Assembly: GCA_003427395.1 (NCBI GenBank)
Contig: BFEA01000251.1
Location: 1,027,628 to 1,060,153 of the forward strand
DNA from: Chara braunii
Taxonomy: Eukaryota > Streptophyta > Charophyceae > Charales > Characeae
Reading direction: 5' to 3'
Length of the DNA stretch: 32,526 nt
Below the pieces are notes generated by a model, which saw only the letters and a program-made list of their open reading frames with translations, did no database searches and was not told the DNA's origin. Numbering within the stretch: the first letter of the stretch is position 1; every line of letters begins with the position of its first letter. A program made the translations under genes and the position numbers. This document shows positions 9,739-19,139 of the stretch, one piece after another.

Positions 9739-11690
9739 GGATCACTACCCGATGTTCGCCTTGCTCACGGGCTTCTCCCTCTGGGGAGTCCTTTACCACT
9801 TCTTTCCTCTTGGTACTCCAGTGACCAAATCCGGCCAAGAGACCGTCCCCCATACACCCAGGAGCAGGAGGCGAGGGCTGCCGCAATTCTCAGGGCGCCC
9901 CGAAGGAACAAGCCAAGAAGTTGGCTCTATTTGAAGAACATGCGACCAAGAAGAAGAAGTTGGAGGAGGAGATGGAGAGATTGCAGAAGGAGCAAGAGGC
10001 GAAGATGGCAGCAGTAGAGGCTGAAGAAGAGGAGGAAGAAGGGACACTGCTGCGAAGAGGAGGAGAAAGACAAACAACAATGGTGAAGGAAGAGAGAGGG
10101 GAGACAAGTGTTAGGCGGCCCTCTGAAACGGATACAGTGAGGATGGTGAAGGAATGGGCAGCTAACCTATCCCTGGGAGAAGAACAAGAGGCAAAGATGT
10201 TTGTTCCCCGAGAAGAAAGGGAGGCGGAAATTCAGGAGTTGGAACGACAGGAGGATCCCATGCGCCGACAGGCCAGGGAGCAAGAAAAGCAATTGGAATG
10301 GAAGTTGTGCCTCGCAAGGGAAAAGACGAGGCGACAGGAGGTGGCAGACCAGATGGAGAAGGAACCGAGGGCAGTAGAAGAACGGCTGGGAAAATTGGGG
10401 GATAATGCAGATACAGACCGAAAATTTGAAACCATCTCCCATGGTATGGATGCTATGTTGAAAGCTCAGCAAGAGCAGTTAAGGCATCTAAGGGGCCACG
10501 ACATTGCATCGGAGTCCATGCGGCTAGGATTCCAAGATTTTGCGCAGGACATGATGCTCAGCATCTCAAGTGAGTTGCGCACCCAATAGAAGGCACTGAG
10601 AAGTTTTGTGTCGGTGCCATAGAGGGAGTTAAGGTCGCAGTCCCTAAGGAAGAAGAGCAACGCCCACGCCTTGAGAGAGCCAAGGCCCTCTTCCCTGAGC
10701 CCTACAATGGAAAGAATGGAGAGGACTTTGATAATTGGGAAAGCCAATGCCAAATCCTATTTGCATTTGTAGGACATTCCCTAGGGGGATCATGTACTGA
10801 TAGCTTTCCAGACCCTGAGAGAGGAAGCGACTAGCTTCGCTAGGTCGCTCGCACACGCTGCCCGCTGTGAAAACGATATGGTAGCGTACTCTGCCCTCAC
10901 CCATCTTAGCGATTTTCTCGCTTCGCTTTGAGAACGCTTCGCAAACGTCTCTAGTGGGATAAAGGCGTCTGACAAGCTCCAAATGATCCATACGCGGCAA
11001 TAGAGGAGTGTACACGCTCTGAAGTCCGTCATGGCCATGCTCATCGCAGTGCCCGACCAAACTTGTCAAACTGTTCTACTGCGCGTTGCCTGAGCATTTG
11101 CAAGGGCACTTCTTTGCCAAAAAGCAACAGCCAGGCATGACTTACGATGTCCTTAGTCGAGAGGCTGTTGCATTTGCTGCTCAAGTTGCGCCAAAGGGCA
11201 AGAAGTGGAAAGGACTCACCATCTCTGGCCAAGTTTAAGCCAAAGACAGTTCGATCCTGATGATGGAGGAAGGTGATGCTGAAGAAGTCCCCTATTGTGG
11301 TATTAAATGGGAACCCGAAGAAGAGGCAGGCAATAGTTTAGAGAAGGGGAGTTCCTACACTACTGTCACGGTCGGAGCGAGGCCTGGAGGAAGAGTTCGT
11401 GGCCAAAATCAGAATGGCCAGCCCTCAAGTGGTCGTGGACAATGCGGGCAGGGGGTTGGTGGCAACAGAGATCGCCAAGTGGGAAGAAGGGGGCAGCGTC
11501 CCCCGTCTAACCGCCCTAATCCCAGTCGATCACCTCCCAGGAGGGGTGGATGGCACCCTGGACGACCTAAAGGCCAGCCCTGGGAACCCTTGGAATATAT
11601 CAGAATGTATGGCAGGACCGTGTGAATCGCTATCAATGCGTTTTCTGCGGTAATGTCGGGCACATTATCTATTCTGCCCGCGGCACCAGG
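9739..11690 (+). pseudogene. Element A gag, frameshifted remnant
   Basis: Gag forms the retrotransposon particle and packages RNA. The presumed start MDHYPMFALL is at 9739. The clearest open part is 9921-10589, a highly charged coiled coil rich in E, K and R with heptads such as LEEEMERLQKEQEAKM. After the stop TAG at 10587-10589, conserved gag-core words continue in shifting frames: EPYNGKNGEDFDNWE near 10700, a segment near 10820-11050 with several stops, and PGMTYDVLSREAVAFAAQ near 11140. A basic Arg/Gly/Pro-rich tail (11340-11610) leads to a broken zinc knuckle near 11635, CVFCGNVGH, in which the last Cys is missing. There are at least four frameshifts or stops, so it is dead. Confidence 0.75.
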
Positions 11691-11949
11691 GTTTTCGGAA
11701 TGCTGCGTGTGGGGCAGCAAAAGGCAACCGCCGATAGAGGTAGCAACTGCCCCTACCCCTGGAGTACGTGGAGACGAGTGTGCGCGCAAGATAGAAACTC
11801 CCACTCGTATCTCCGTGGCAGAGGTTGCTGGCCAGCGCCTAGTTAGTTGTCCAAAGACTGTTTGTGTTGGAATCTCTCTAGGCACTTCCCTCACAAGTCT
11901 CGCCGAAGAGTTGAAAGAGAGAAGGCAGGCCTGGCCCAAGATGAAAAAA

Positions 11950-13330
11950 GATGGGAAAGGGCAGCTCATCTTAGCAGATACAGAGGTCTTTAGAGCGAGG
12001 GTAGGGACCCTTATAGACAATGGGGCCACCAGGAGTTGTATCAGTCGTCAAGTGCTCCTCAAGAATCTGAAGCTCGTAAGTGTATCCCTGAGTGTTTACA
12101 TTTAACTAATAACTATACTGATTTTTTAGGTGCGTCAGTTTTTAAGCCAATAGAAAGAAATTCTCTGTTCTCAAAAAGAAAATGGAAGTCCAAAAAACAT
12201 CAGTTTCAAGTCTTACTTTCTATAAAGGAGAAAATATCCAAAAATTGATCAAGTTACCTTTTCGTGAGGATTCTTTATCTTTACACACAATTTGGAATAA
12301 ATATGAAGATGGAATACAGTGGTTATTCAATTCTCAAAGTACAACCTTACAGAATTACTCTCAAGTGTCTCTCTGGAGAGTTCTTGAATATATGCTTAGA
12401 TTATATGTAACTTACATGATTCAACGTATGGAAAAAAATGATTTTTTCTTCCCAGCTCATTTGTCAATGATGGTGCCAGGGAAGACGTGCGATCTTGTAG
12501 CGGATCGGCCTTGCCGAACACGTCCGGGCAATTATCCCACCAGCATCTCACGTTCACGAGTATTCCGTTCAGCTGCGTATCAGAGACACGGTCGGGGTTC
12601 AACCAAGGGCTGGTTATTCCCAGTGATCCCCTTTCACGACGAGCTTGAGTCTTCGCTGCGAGTTCTTCACTACGAGTATCTTCAACGGCGTTGAATAAGT
12701 CGTGTCCGTCTCGTTGTGGACTTCTACAACGTCTCATTTATTTGACATATTGATTGTACAAATGAGCAGTTCATACGGTGACTCTAGGCCTCAAAGTCCA
12801 AAAGTTAGATGACATTATAGTTAGTATCCCCGCAGACAACCGCACAATGTGGGTCGAGGAATACGTCCAAAGAGTCGAGGCGTACTTTCGCCTAGAGGAA
12901 TGAGAGAAGGTAGAGAAAGTCCTTCACTCCTTGACTCTCCTTGTGGAAGAGAACCTCCCTTTCGATATAGTGTTAGGCACCGATTGGGGAGAGGCAGCCG
13001 GGGCCACTCTGCGCCTTCAAGAGCACGAGTGCAGGCTTCTAAGTCTGTTAGGTGCGGTCAAGAAAGCCCGCCTGTATCATGAGTCAGGGGTAGACAACTC
13101 CCTAGCGCACTGCTGCCTTAGTGTTATTGCATTTGCTCGACTTGTCAGAAAGGAGCAGCCGGAGGAACAGGTGTTCGTCGCTTATGTCAAGCCAGTAACA
13201 GACACACCAAAGAAGGAAGAGAAGATCCCTAGTCCACGTCATCATCTCATCATCATCATCATCCAATCGGATAAAAGCGCGCGTGAGAGTACAGTCGCGC
13301 GATCACCACATGTGCGCGCATTAGGAGGCG
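11950..13330 (+). pseudogene. Element A aspartic protease region, split by an insertion
   Basis: The protease of Ty3-like elements cuts the Gag-Pol polyprotein. The active-site segment reads RVGTLIDNGATRSCISRQV near 12000-12050, with DNGA in place of the usual D(S/T)GA. The second half of the fold appears about 900 bases later as FDIVLGTDWGEAAGATLRL near 12960-13020. The part immediately upstream (12790-12900) has an in-frame TGA at 12901-12903. The intervening 12076-12785 looks foreign. No reverse transcriptase follows; the element breaks off near 13.3 kb against LTR C. Confidence 0.65.
12076..12785 (+). other. Foreign insert of two compositions within protease A
   Basis: About 12096-12475 is strongly AT-rich, unlike the flanks, and 12476-12740 returns to a balanced composition. 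One open frame, 12182-12694 (170 codons), crosses the change; its AT-rich half reads as a plausible protein (FREDSLSLHTIWNKYEDG, then RVLEYMLRLYVTYMIQRMEK) but I do not recognise it. An opposite frame at 12396-12737 is also open. The left edge holds an intron-like GTAAGT (12076), CTAATAAC and TTTTTTAG (12129). Candidates are organellar DNA, a cDNA-like capture or an unknown element; terminal repeats were not found. Confidence 0.5.
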
Positions 13331-14478
13331 AGGGATGTAGGATATCTCTCTGATACCAAATTGCAATGAACCCAGTCAGGATAGAAGCTCGTCAATGTCA
13401 AAATACAGAATGTCTCAGCGCAGTCTCAATGTCTCCAAATAATCGTTTACATCATCAAGTAGCCCACTGTCTGGTCACCAGAGAAGATGGTGGGAGGGAG
13501 ATGAGACTGAGAGGGTGGAAGAGAAAGTAACCATCAGCGTAGAAGATAGAACTCCCTCGGTTCCCCTCTTCGACTTCGGGCATCTCCCCTCGCCACATCA
13601 GCGAACAGTCTCCTCTGATGCAATCTGATAAAGAGCAGATCTCCTTGTAGCGCTTGTCAGCGCAAATACCTCATGAAGACGATCATCAATGCGCAATATC
13701 GGCACCTCATCAAACAGGTAAGCTTCCCTTTGACCAACCAATCTCACAGCCCTGATCCTCCTCCTCGCCAGTCACCAATCAATGCTGTAGACAGTGTGAC
13801 CAATGCCACGTCAGCATAGTCTCTGAAGTAGACAATGTGGCCAGTGCCACGTCAGCATAGTCTCGGATCCAGCTAGCGCCAAGACAGAGATGGTGCCAGT
13901 GTCAAGTAAATGCCAAGCAGTCTCGTGTCGTCGTCCACAAGCTAGAACAGAGCCAGTGACGAGCCAGCGATATGCCAGCATCGAGCCAGCGTTGAGCAGC
14001 AAATGCAAGACTGAATGTCGGTCAGCAGGGGCTGGGTTTACTTACAGTGTTGACTCGTCTTGACCAGCCTCTGGTCTCATGGATATGGCAGCCCAGATTG
14101 ACCTGCGGTCGACGACGTGGATTCCATACAGTTGCAGATTCTCACTTAGACTGAATCCTTGACAGATACCTGCAAACAATCACACGTGTGTGTCTGGTCT
14201 GTGGCCTGGACTGGGACCGTGTGGACTTCGACTCATGAGCCTGAATTTCCGAGCTGCTGTTGACCTTTGACTTTTGTCAGTCAACTGTCGCACACAGGGC
14301 CTCTGAGACCCCTATTTAGCCTGTGCTTCGGGTACCCACAGCAGCAGGCCTTGTATCAGGCAATTTCTGTGACTTGGGTGTGGCTTTTGGCCTTGTTATG
14401 GCCCTTAGACCCAAGTGTCGACATGTGGCTCAAGACTACCGCAACCCAAGTGTCGACATGTGGCTCAAGACTACCGCA
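13331..14478 (-). mobile_element. Element C: LTR with primer binding site, minus strand
   Basis: On the minus strand TGGTATCAGAG (13348-13358) is the standard primer binding site for initiator Met-tRNA. Just 5' of it on that strand is a CA end at 13362-13363, as expected for an LTR. The LTR body covers about 13362-14478, with a TATA-like CTAAATAGG at 14312-14319. Two 40-bp repeats (13790-13823 and 13830-13863) each contain TGCCACGTCAGCA. No gag follows, so this is an LTR plus a truncated internal start. The upper boundary is a guess at the duplicated 35-mer. Confidence 0.6.
14409..14478. repeat. Perfect 35-bp tandem duplication
   Basis: The 35-base unit at 14409-14443 is repeated exactly at 14444-14478, beginning ACCCAAGTGTCGACATGTGG and ending CTACCGCA. 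It sits about 100 bases upstream of the next formin exon. Confidence 0.95.
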
Positions 14479-14584
14479 TATTTTACGTGGAGTTATTGCA
14501 ATCCCATTGCGTTTTTTTTTTTAAAGAAAAAAAAATCTTCTTTCTCTCTGTTCATATGTGTACTGTTATGATTGCTGTTTACAG

Positions 14585-14710
14585 GTTTTACCGACAGAGG
14601 AGGAGATACCTTTGTGCCTTGCTTTCAAGGGTGATCCGTGTACTCTCTGTCTTGCAGAGCAGTTCCTTTATACTATGTCCAGAGTCACAAGGCTTCGTCA
14701 AAAGATAGAG
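14585..14710 (+). CDS. Formin FH2 domain, next exon (42 codons)
   Basis: The acceptor GTTTACAG ends at 14584 and the donor GAG|GTACTC is at 14710/14711. The 126-nt exon is phase 0 at both ends. It reads VLPTEEEIPLCLAFKGDP, then LAEQFLYTMSRVTRLRQKIE, which matches the FH2 stretch found in most formins: a (L/Y).PT.EE motif, a KGD turn, an AEQF helix and then (S/K)(R/V)P.L...(I/L)E. Joined to the previous exon it continues LDKLKLLLQ directly, so the 8,364-nt gap is an intron. The following FH2 part (helices before the conserved lasso and GN.(L/M)N region) was not found in the remaining 17.8 kb. Confidence 0.87.
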
Positions 14711-14945
<235 letters not shown>

Positions 14946-15560
14946 TAAATCCATCTCTCGCTTTCTTTCTCTCAAAGACAGATTGATGCATAAAATATCA
15001 AAGACAGAGAGGCAAGGAAAATGAGTGAGAGTGAATGACAGAAAGCCAACTTGCATCATCACATATAAAGTCATATGGTCGTGTCCTGAACAGAAAGCAG
15101 AATGCACCAAGTTACACACCAAATAAGAGCAAAGCAATGAACTCAATTGTCAATGTCAGGCCCCATCTCGCCAGCACCAACAATGTCTCCAATGTCGCTC
15201 TTCTATATGGCGCCTGGCGCCCAAACCACAATCTACGAGATGCTACCAAGAACACTTGAGCAGCAGACCGATGTACATGAAAATGCCGTGCATGCAGACC
15301 TCCAGACAAGACCAGGTACGTGTCCCTCTCCCTCACTCATCCCCTGTCTCGTCCCTCCACAGGTTCTACTCCTCCCAGAAGCCCCAGCATCTCCAGCTGC
15401 TCCCAGCACGAGCGGGTTGGCCATGGCCGCTGTGGTCAGCTGCCTCCAGCAGTTTGTGCCCCAGCGCCCATGTGCGCAATCCTCTGGCCAGCGTCCTGCC
15501 TCTGCGTTGCTCTCAAGCAGTGCTCACACAGCAGTGTCCTGCCAGAATGTTACATGCTGC
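14946..15560 (+). other. Intron sequence with a possible spliced ORF of unknown nature
   Basis: An open frame from the ATG at 15147 reaches an intron-like GTACGT (15316) to CTCCACAG (15361). If joined, the frame would continue to a stop near 15607, inside the first repeats of LTR D. No domain was recognised and the composition is Ser/Pro/Ala/Cys-rich. It may be chance or the U3 of element D. Confidence 0.25.
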
Positions 15561-15583
15561 GCCTGCAAACGAGGGCCATTTTC

Positions 15584-15805
15584 AGGCCCTGGGTCGTTTC
15601 AGCCTGAAAGCCTGAAAACAACGGCCTACAGGCCCTGTGTCGCTTCAGCCTGAAAGCCTGAAAACAAGGGCCTACAGGCCCTGTGTCGTTTCAGCCTGAA
15701 AGCCTGAAAACAAGGGCCTACAGGCCCTGTGTCATTTCAGCCTAAAACAGGGCCCTCCAGGCCCTGAGTCTTTTCAGCCTGAAACGGAGGGCCATTTTCA
15801 GGCCC
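15584..15805 (+). repeat. 46-bp tandem repeats in the U3 of LTR D
   Basis: AGGCCCT starts at 15584, 15630, 15676 and 15722 (46-base spacing), then at 15759 and 15800 in shortened units. Each full unit carries TTTCAGCCTGAAAGCCTG, itself containing small inverted words (CAGCCTGAAA and TTTCAGGC). U3 tandem repeats often act as transcription enhancers; that role is inferred here. Confidence 0.92.
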
Positions 15806-15936
15806 TCATAAGATCCACCTGCCCTGAAACTTACGCACCAGACCAGGGTTTTAGCACAGGCCACTTTGGGCCTGTTTTCAAGACAACCTTTGTTTGAACT
15901 TCAACGCCAAGAGCAGCCTCCTGGACGGGCCAGCAC

Positions 15937-15944
15937 TATATAAG
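15937..15944 (+). promoter_or_regulatory. TATA box of LTR D
   Basis: TATATAAG lies about 130 bases after the U3 repeats, in the usual position for an LTR promoter. Confidence 0.6.
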
Positions 15945-16814
15945 ACTGGCCCGCCCTGCAGGCTGCAGGTAGTTCATAGGGACTTCCCAGGCACTTCACG
16001 TGCAGTTCAGGAGGCAGGAGGTAGTCTTCAGGATTCGGCAGCAGCACTCTGGAGGAGCGCTGCAGTAGTAGCAGTAGCGTTAGCAGTAGTCTTCAGCGCT
16101 GGGCGCTAGTAGGAGCTAGAGTAGTACTGGAGCGAGAGAGAGATTGGGCGGAGGCCAGGGAGACTTACCTGCAGCGCCATAGCTCCAGCTTCGTCGCCCC
16201 ATCTTAACAGGTTTGTACCTGGCACATGAGAGAGAGAGAGCGAGAGAGTTCTTCTTCCTCTTCTCAGTCCACCATCTCCTCCTCGCCCTCTTGCTACCTG
16301 ACTTCACTGCATCAGCACACTATGACGGAGAGGGATTGGTGACATTGGGATCCAGACTCGACGTTGGGCTTCAGACATGTGACGAGGGATTATCTAAGAC
16401 TTGTACCGAAGACTTGGTGTTGACGACATTCCCATCTTCCCCCTCCTCTTTGTCTGATCCCCTCTGTGTATGGTCTGGGCCTGGCGCATTCTTCCTATGT
16501 GTAGCGCCAGGCCCCCCTTCACACCGTGTGATGAGGATGATGTATGTTTGGTCTGCATTGCGATATTGATTGGGCTAGTCATTGGTATTCTAGCATTCCG
16601 CTACGCTGTTTTGTACTACTTGAGGGAGGTCAGTCCCGGTCAGGTCAGGGCTTATATCTAAGTCTTCCACTGCGCTACAAGGTGCCATTTTGTATGTATC
16701 AGGATGTACATTGCTTGTTGGGATTCCACTAACACCGCATTGTCCATTCAATCCTTTTTATCACATTGCGGATTCTTGGCTGTACATGCATTGCCCAACT
16801 GGGCATGTAACAGT

Positions 16815-16826
16815 TGGTATCGGAAC
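16815..16826 (+). other. Primer binding site of element D
   Basis: TGGTATCGGAAC differs at two positions from TGGTATCAGAGC, the complement of the initiator Met-tRNA 3' end. It lies two bases after the CA end of the LTR. Confidence 0.7.
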
Positions 16827-17293
16827 ACCGCACGTGAATCAGGACAACCCGATCTGACACGTGTGCGAGGACTAATTAGTTGATTAGTCTTGATTGATTG
16901 ATTGATTGATTAGAGCACACTAATTAGCCCCCAAAATCGCGAATTTGACCTAACTGCCGAAAATCAATTGTTTTCTTTTTCTTTTCTTGGATTTTGTTTT
17001 CCTGTTATTTCGGTTGTGGAAAATCGCAACAGCGCAACACCTGAAATTTTCGTTTTCATTCTCTTTTGAAAATTCAAAATTTCGTTGTTCGAAATCCGGA
17101 GTATCTTTCTTTCAAAAATTTCGATTTCCTTTTGCGATTTCCCGTTATTTGATAATCCGGAATATTTTTTCTAATTTTTTTAATTTGTTTTTTTTTTAAC
17201 GGTACAGGAAATCCCTCTTGCAGCTACCATTTTCCAAACTGCGCGTACTCTCATATGAGTATTCCGAATATATCTATATCTATATATATATAC

Positions 17294-17401
17294 NNNNNNN
17301 NNNNNNNNNNNNNNNNNNNNNNNNNNNNNNNNNNNNNNNNNNNNNNNNNNNNNNNNNNNNNNNNNNNNNNNNNNNNNNNNNNNNNNNNNNNNNNNNNNNN
17401 N
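17294..17401. other. Assembly gap (108 Ns)
   Basis: 108 consecutive Ns are entered through an AT microsatellite. The true length is unknown, and the sequence directly upstream of the ribozyme is therefore missing. Confidence 1.
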
Positions 17402-17409
17402 TAATCAGT

Positions 17410-17491
17410 GAGGGGATTCTGCAGACTGTTGAGGGTTCAGCCTCCTGATGAGTCGGTGAAACTCCGACGAAACAGTTTGTCACAGCCCCTC
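17410..17491 (+). ncRNA. Type III hammerhead self-cleaving ribozyme
   Basis: The core is complete: CTGATGA at 17445-17451 and GAAA at 17469-17472. Stem II pairs GTCGG (17452-17456) with CCGAC (17464-17468) around the 7-nt loop TGAAACT. Stem I pairs GAGG (17431-17434) with CCTC (17441-17444) around GTTCAG. Stem III pairs GCAGACTGT (17421-17429) with ACAGTTTGT (17472-17480), with two G-U pairs, and after a symmetric 5-nt internal loop GAGGGG (17410-17415) pairs with CCCCTC (17486-17491). The required G10.1-C11.1, A15.1-U16.1 and C15.2-G16.2 pairs are present. Predicted cleavage is after U17 at 17430, a GUU site: allowed, but weaker than the usual GUC. Stems I and II are looped and III is open, which is type III, the form used by plant retrozymes and viroid-like RNAs. 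It lies in the leader of element D and sense to the formin intron. Activity is inferred from structure. Confidence 0.9.
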
Positions 17492-17802
17492 GTTTTGTTG
17501 TCCTCTTCTCTCTCTCTGCCTACGGTTTTACCGGGCAGTTCTGTTTGTGACGATATATATAATATATACTTTTTCGGAATTCTTTTATCGGATAATCTTT
17601 TGCAGTCTGAAAGTTTGAAATTTTTTCCTCATTGGTAATTTCGCACTTCAGGGGGAATTGGGAGGCCTACTGAACTTGCAAACGAGTTTTTTTTTTCTTT
17701 CTTTCTTTCTCTCGAGTATTTTTGCAAAGTTGAAACTTTTCTTTTTGATTAGTGGCTCCTTATCTAGACGATCAACCCACCCCTGCGGCAGCATTGGTGA
17801 GT

Positions 17803-17905
17803 TGCCACGTCAGCAGGCCACGTCAGCAAGCCACGTTAGCAGACAATCGTGCCACATCAGCAGTTGAGTAGTGCCACGTCAGCAGCAGGGAGTGCCACGT
17901 CAGCA
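17803..17905 (+). promoter_or_regulatory. Six GCCACGTCAGCA boxes
   Basis: Copies start near 17803, 17816, 17829, 17850, 17871 and 17891; most read GCCACGTCAGCA, two have one change. The complement TGACGTGGC is the ACGT-core site bound by plant bZIP factors (G/C-box and unfolded-protein-response type). The same 13-mer occurs twice in LTR C (13804-13816, 13845-13857). Regulation is inferred. Confidence 0.6.
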
Positions 17906-17949
17906 GTCCTTTGGCCTTGTCTATGCTCACGTGCTTACAAACAGCCGGC

Positions 17950-18940
17950 ATGGGTCAGAAGTCCGGGAAAACGGTCGAGGCCTATAAGGCCCGGATGCTG
18001 GCTTTGATTACCGAAGCCAAGAAACGGGCGGATGAGGTAATAACGCCCCTGGTTAACCACGTGTGTCGCAGAGAAGAAGAAGGTAGAGGACTCCGAGAAG
18101 GCATGTCTGTTGGCAATCGAACAGCAGCACCAGCAAGACGAGGCAGCAGCAAAGGTTGCCGATGAAGAACGAAGTCAACGACGCGATAAATTCAACGGAG
18201 AGCGAGCCTTGCTCACAATAGCAGCGGACTGGCGGGCCGAGGCCGAGAATGGTAAGATGGAAGAGAGTGAAAGCAAGATTGCTCTACTCCTGTCCCATTT
18301 CACGGATCTCCTGGCAATGTGCATTGCACAGCAGGAGGACATCCACAACCTCGACGACGAGGTTTAGACGCACAACCAAGCGTTTGATCAAGTCAACAGC
18401 CGCCTCGAGCATCTGGAGCAACGACCCGTCACCGCCCCCGATCGCCTCAATGCATTGGAGATCGAAGTCGAAAACCTCAAGGACGACACGCAACTACAAC
18501 AAACCGCCATGGAACAACTGGAGCAGCGGATCTGTGTTGCCGGCGGCAACCCGAGTTCGACACCTCGCGAGACGACTCCAAAGTTCGATGGTCATGAGAT
18601 CTTCTGCGATTCGACGAAGACGGATTTAATTCCGTGGTTCCGCAAGTTCGAGCTCAAGTTGCAGCTACACCACGTCAGCGAGGACAAGCATCATGCGTGC
18701 TTATACTCCCGGTCGGGGGCCGCGTGCCAAGCATGGTTGGACAATCTCTTGTCCAAGTACGGGGTGGTAGTTGTCGACTTGTACACCAAGATCAACCAGG
18801 ATGATCTAAAGGCGGTTTGGCATAAGCGGTTCCGAGTAGAGCCGTCGAAGATCAAGGCGATGAACAAATTGCTGACCTTTGAACAAGGCACGCTGCCGAG
18901 TGGTGACTGGATTGCCGATTGTCCACGTCCTTGCATATAA
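17950..18940 (+). pseudogene. Element D gag, broken
   Basis: The probable start is ATG at 17950 (MGQKSGKTVEAYKARM). A frameshift near 18065 moves the reading to a second frame that runs through a charged coiled coil (EQQHQQDEAAAKVADEERSQ). An in-frame TAG at 18365-18367 interrupts it, and the same frame continues with LEHLEQRP and LEIEVENLKDDTQLQQ. The globular part starts TPKFDGHEIFCD near 18575 and includes IPWFRKFELKLQLHHVSEDK and ACQAWLDNL, the usual pattern of a Ty3/gypsy gag core (a substrate-like 'F.G....' then W...FE..L). It stops after LPSGDWIAD, where 46-bp repeats replace the rest. No pol of this element is present. Confidence 0.72.
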
Positions 18941-19080
18941 TCATCATCGATAGCTGGCGGCATATTGGCCACGTCCCAGCACATAATCATCATCGATAGC
19001 TGGCGGCATACTGGCCACGTCCCACCACATAATGATCCCGCGGTTGGATCCCGCGGTTGGCGGCACACTGGCGACGTCCC
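18923..19080. repeat. 46-bp tandem repeats at the D/B junction
   Basis: CCACGTCC recurs at 18923, 18969 and 19015, with a diverged copy near 19072. Units share ATAATCATCATCGATAGC and TGGCGGCATA. They separate the plus-strand gag of D from the minus-strand integrase end of B. Confidence 0.88.
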
Positions 19081-19139
19081 AACCGACGCTGAGGGCACAT
19101 TGGCCACAACCCAGCATGTCCAGGCTGATGCTAGACGGC

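Larger units (their letters stand above)
15561..16812 (+). mobile_element. Element D: LTR
   Basis: The segment has U3 repeats, a TATA box (15937-15944), AG-rich leader-like sequence and a terminal ...TGTAACA at 16812, followed after two bases by the primer binding site at 16815. Together these give the order U3-R-U5-PBS. The left edge is not fixed and may be further upstream. It runs in the same direction as the formin. Confidence 0.65.
16827..17949 (+). other. Leader of element D
   Basis: AT-rich sequence with a TTGA tetranucleotide run near 16888-16911, AT repeats running into an assembly gap, the hammerhead motif and a cluster of CCACGTCA boxes. No coding frame is supported before gag. 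Confidence 0.5.

Noticed and set aside
12396-12737. 113-codon minus-strand ORF in the foreign insert
   Set aside because: Overlaps an equally long plus-strand frame and no family was recognised; kept only as part of the insert description.
15584-15805. CRISPR-like evenly spaced repeats
   Set aside because: The units are contiguous tandem repeats without unique spacers, in a eukaryotic LTR.
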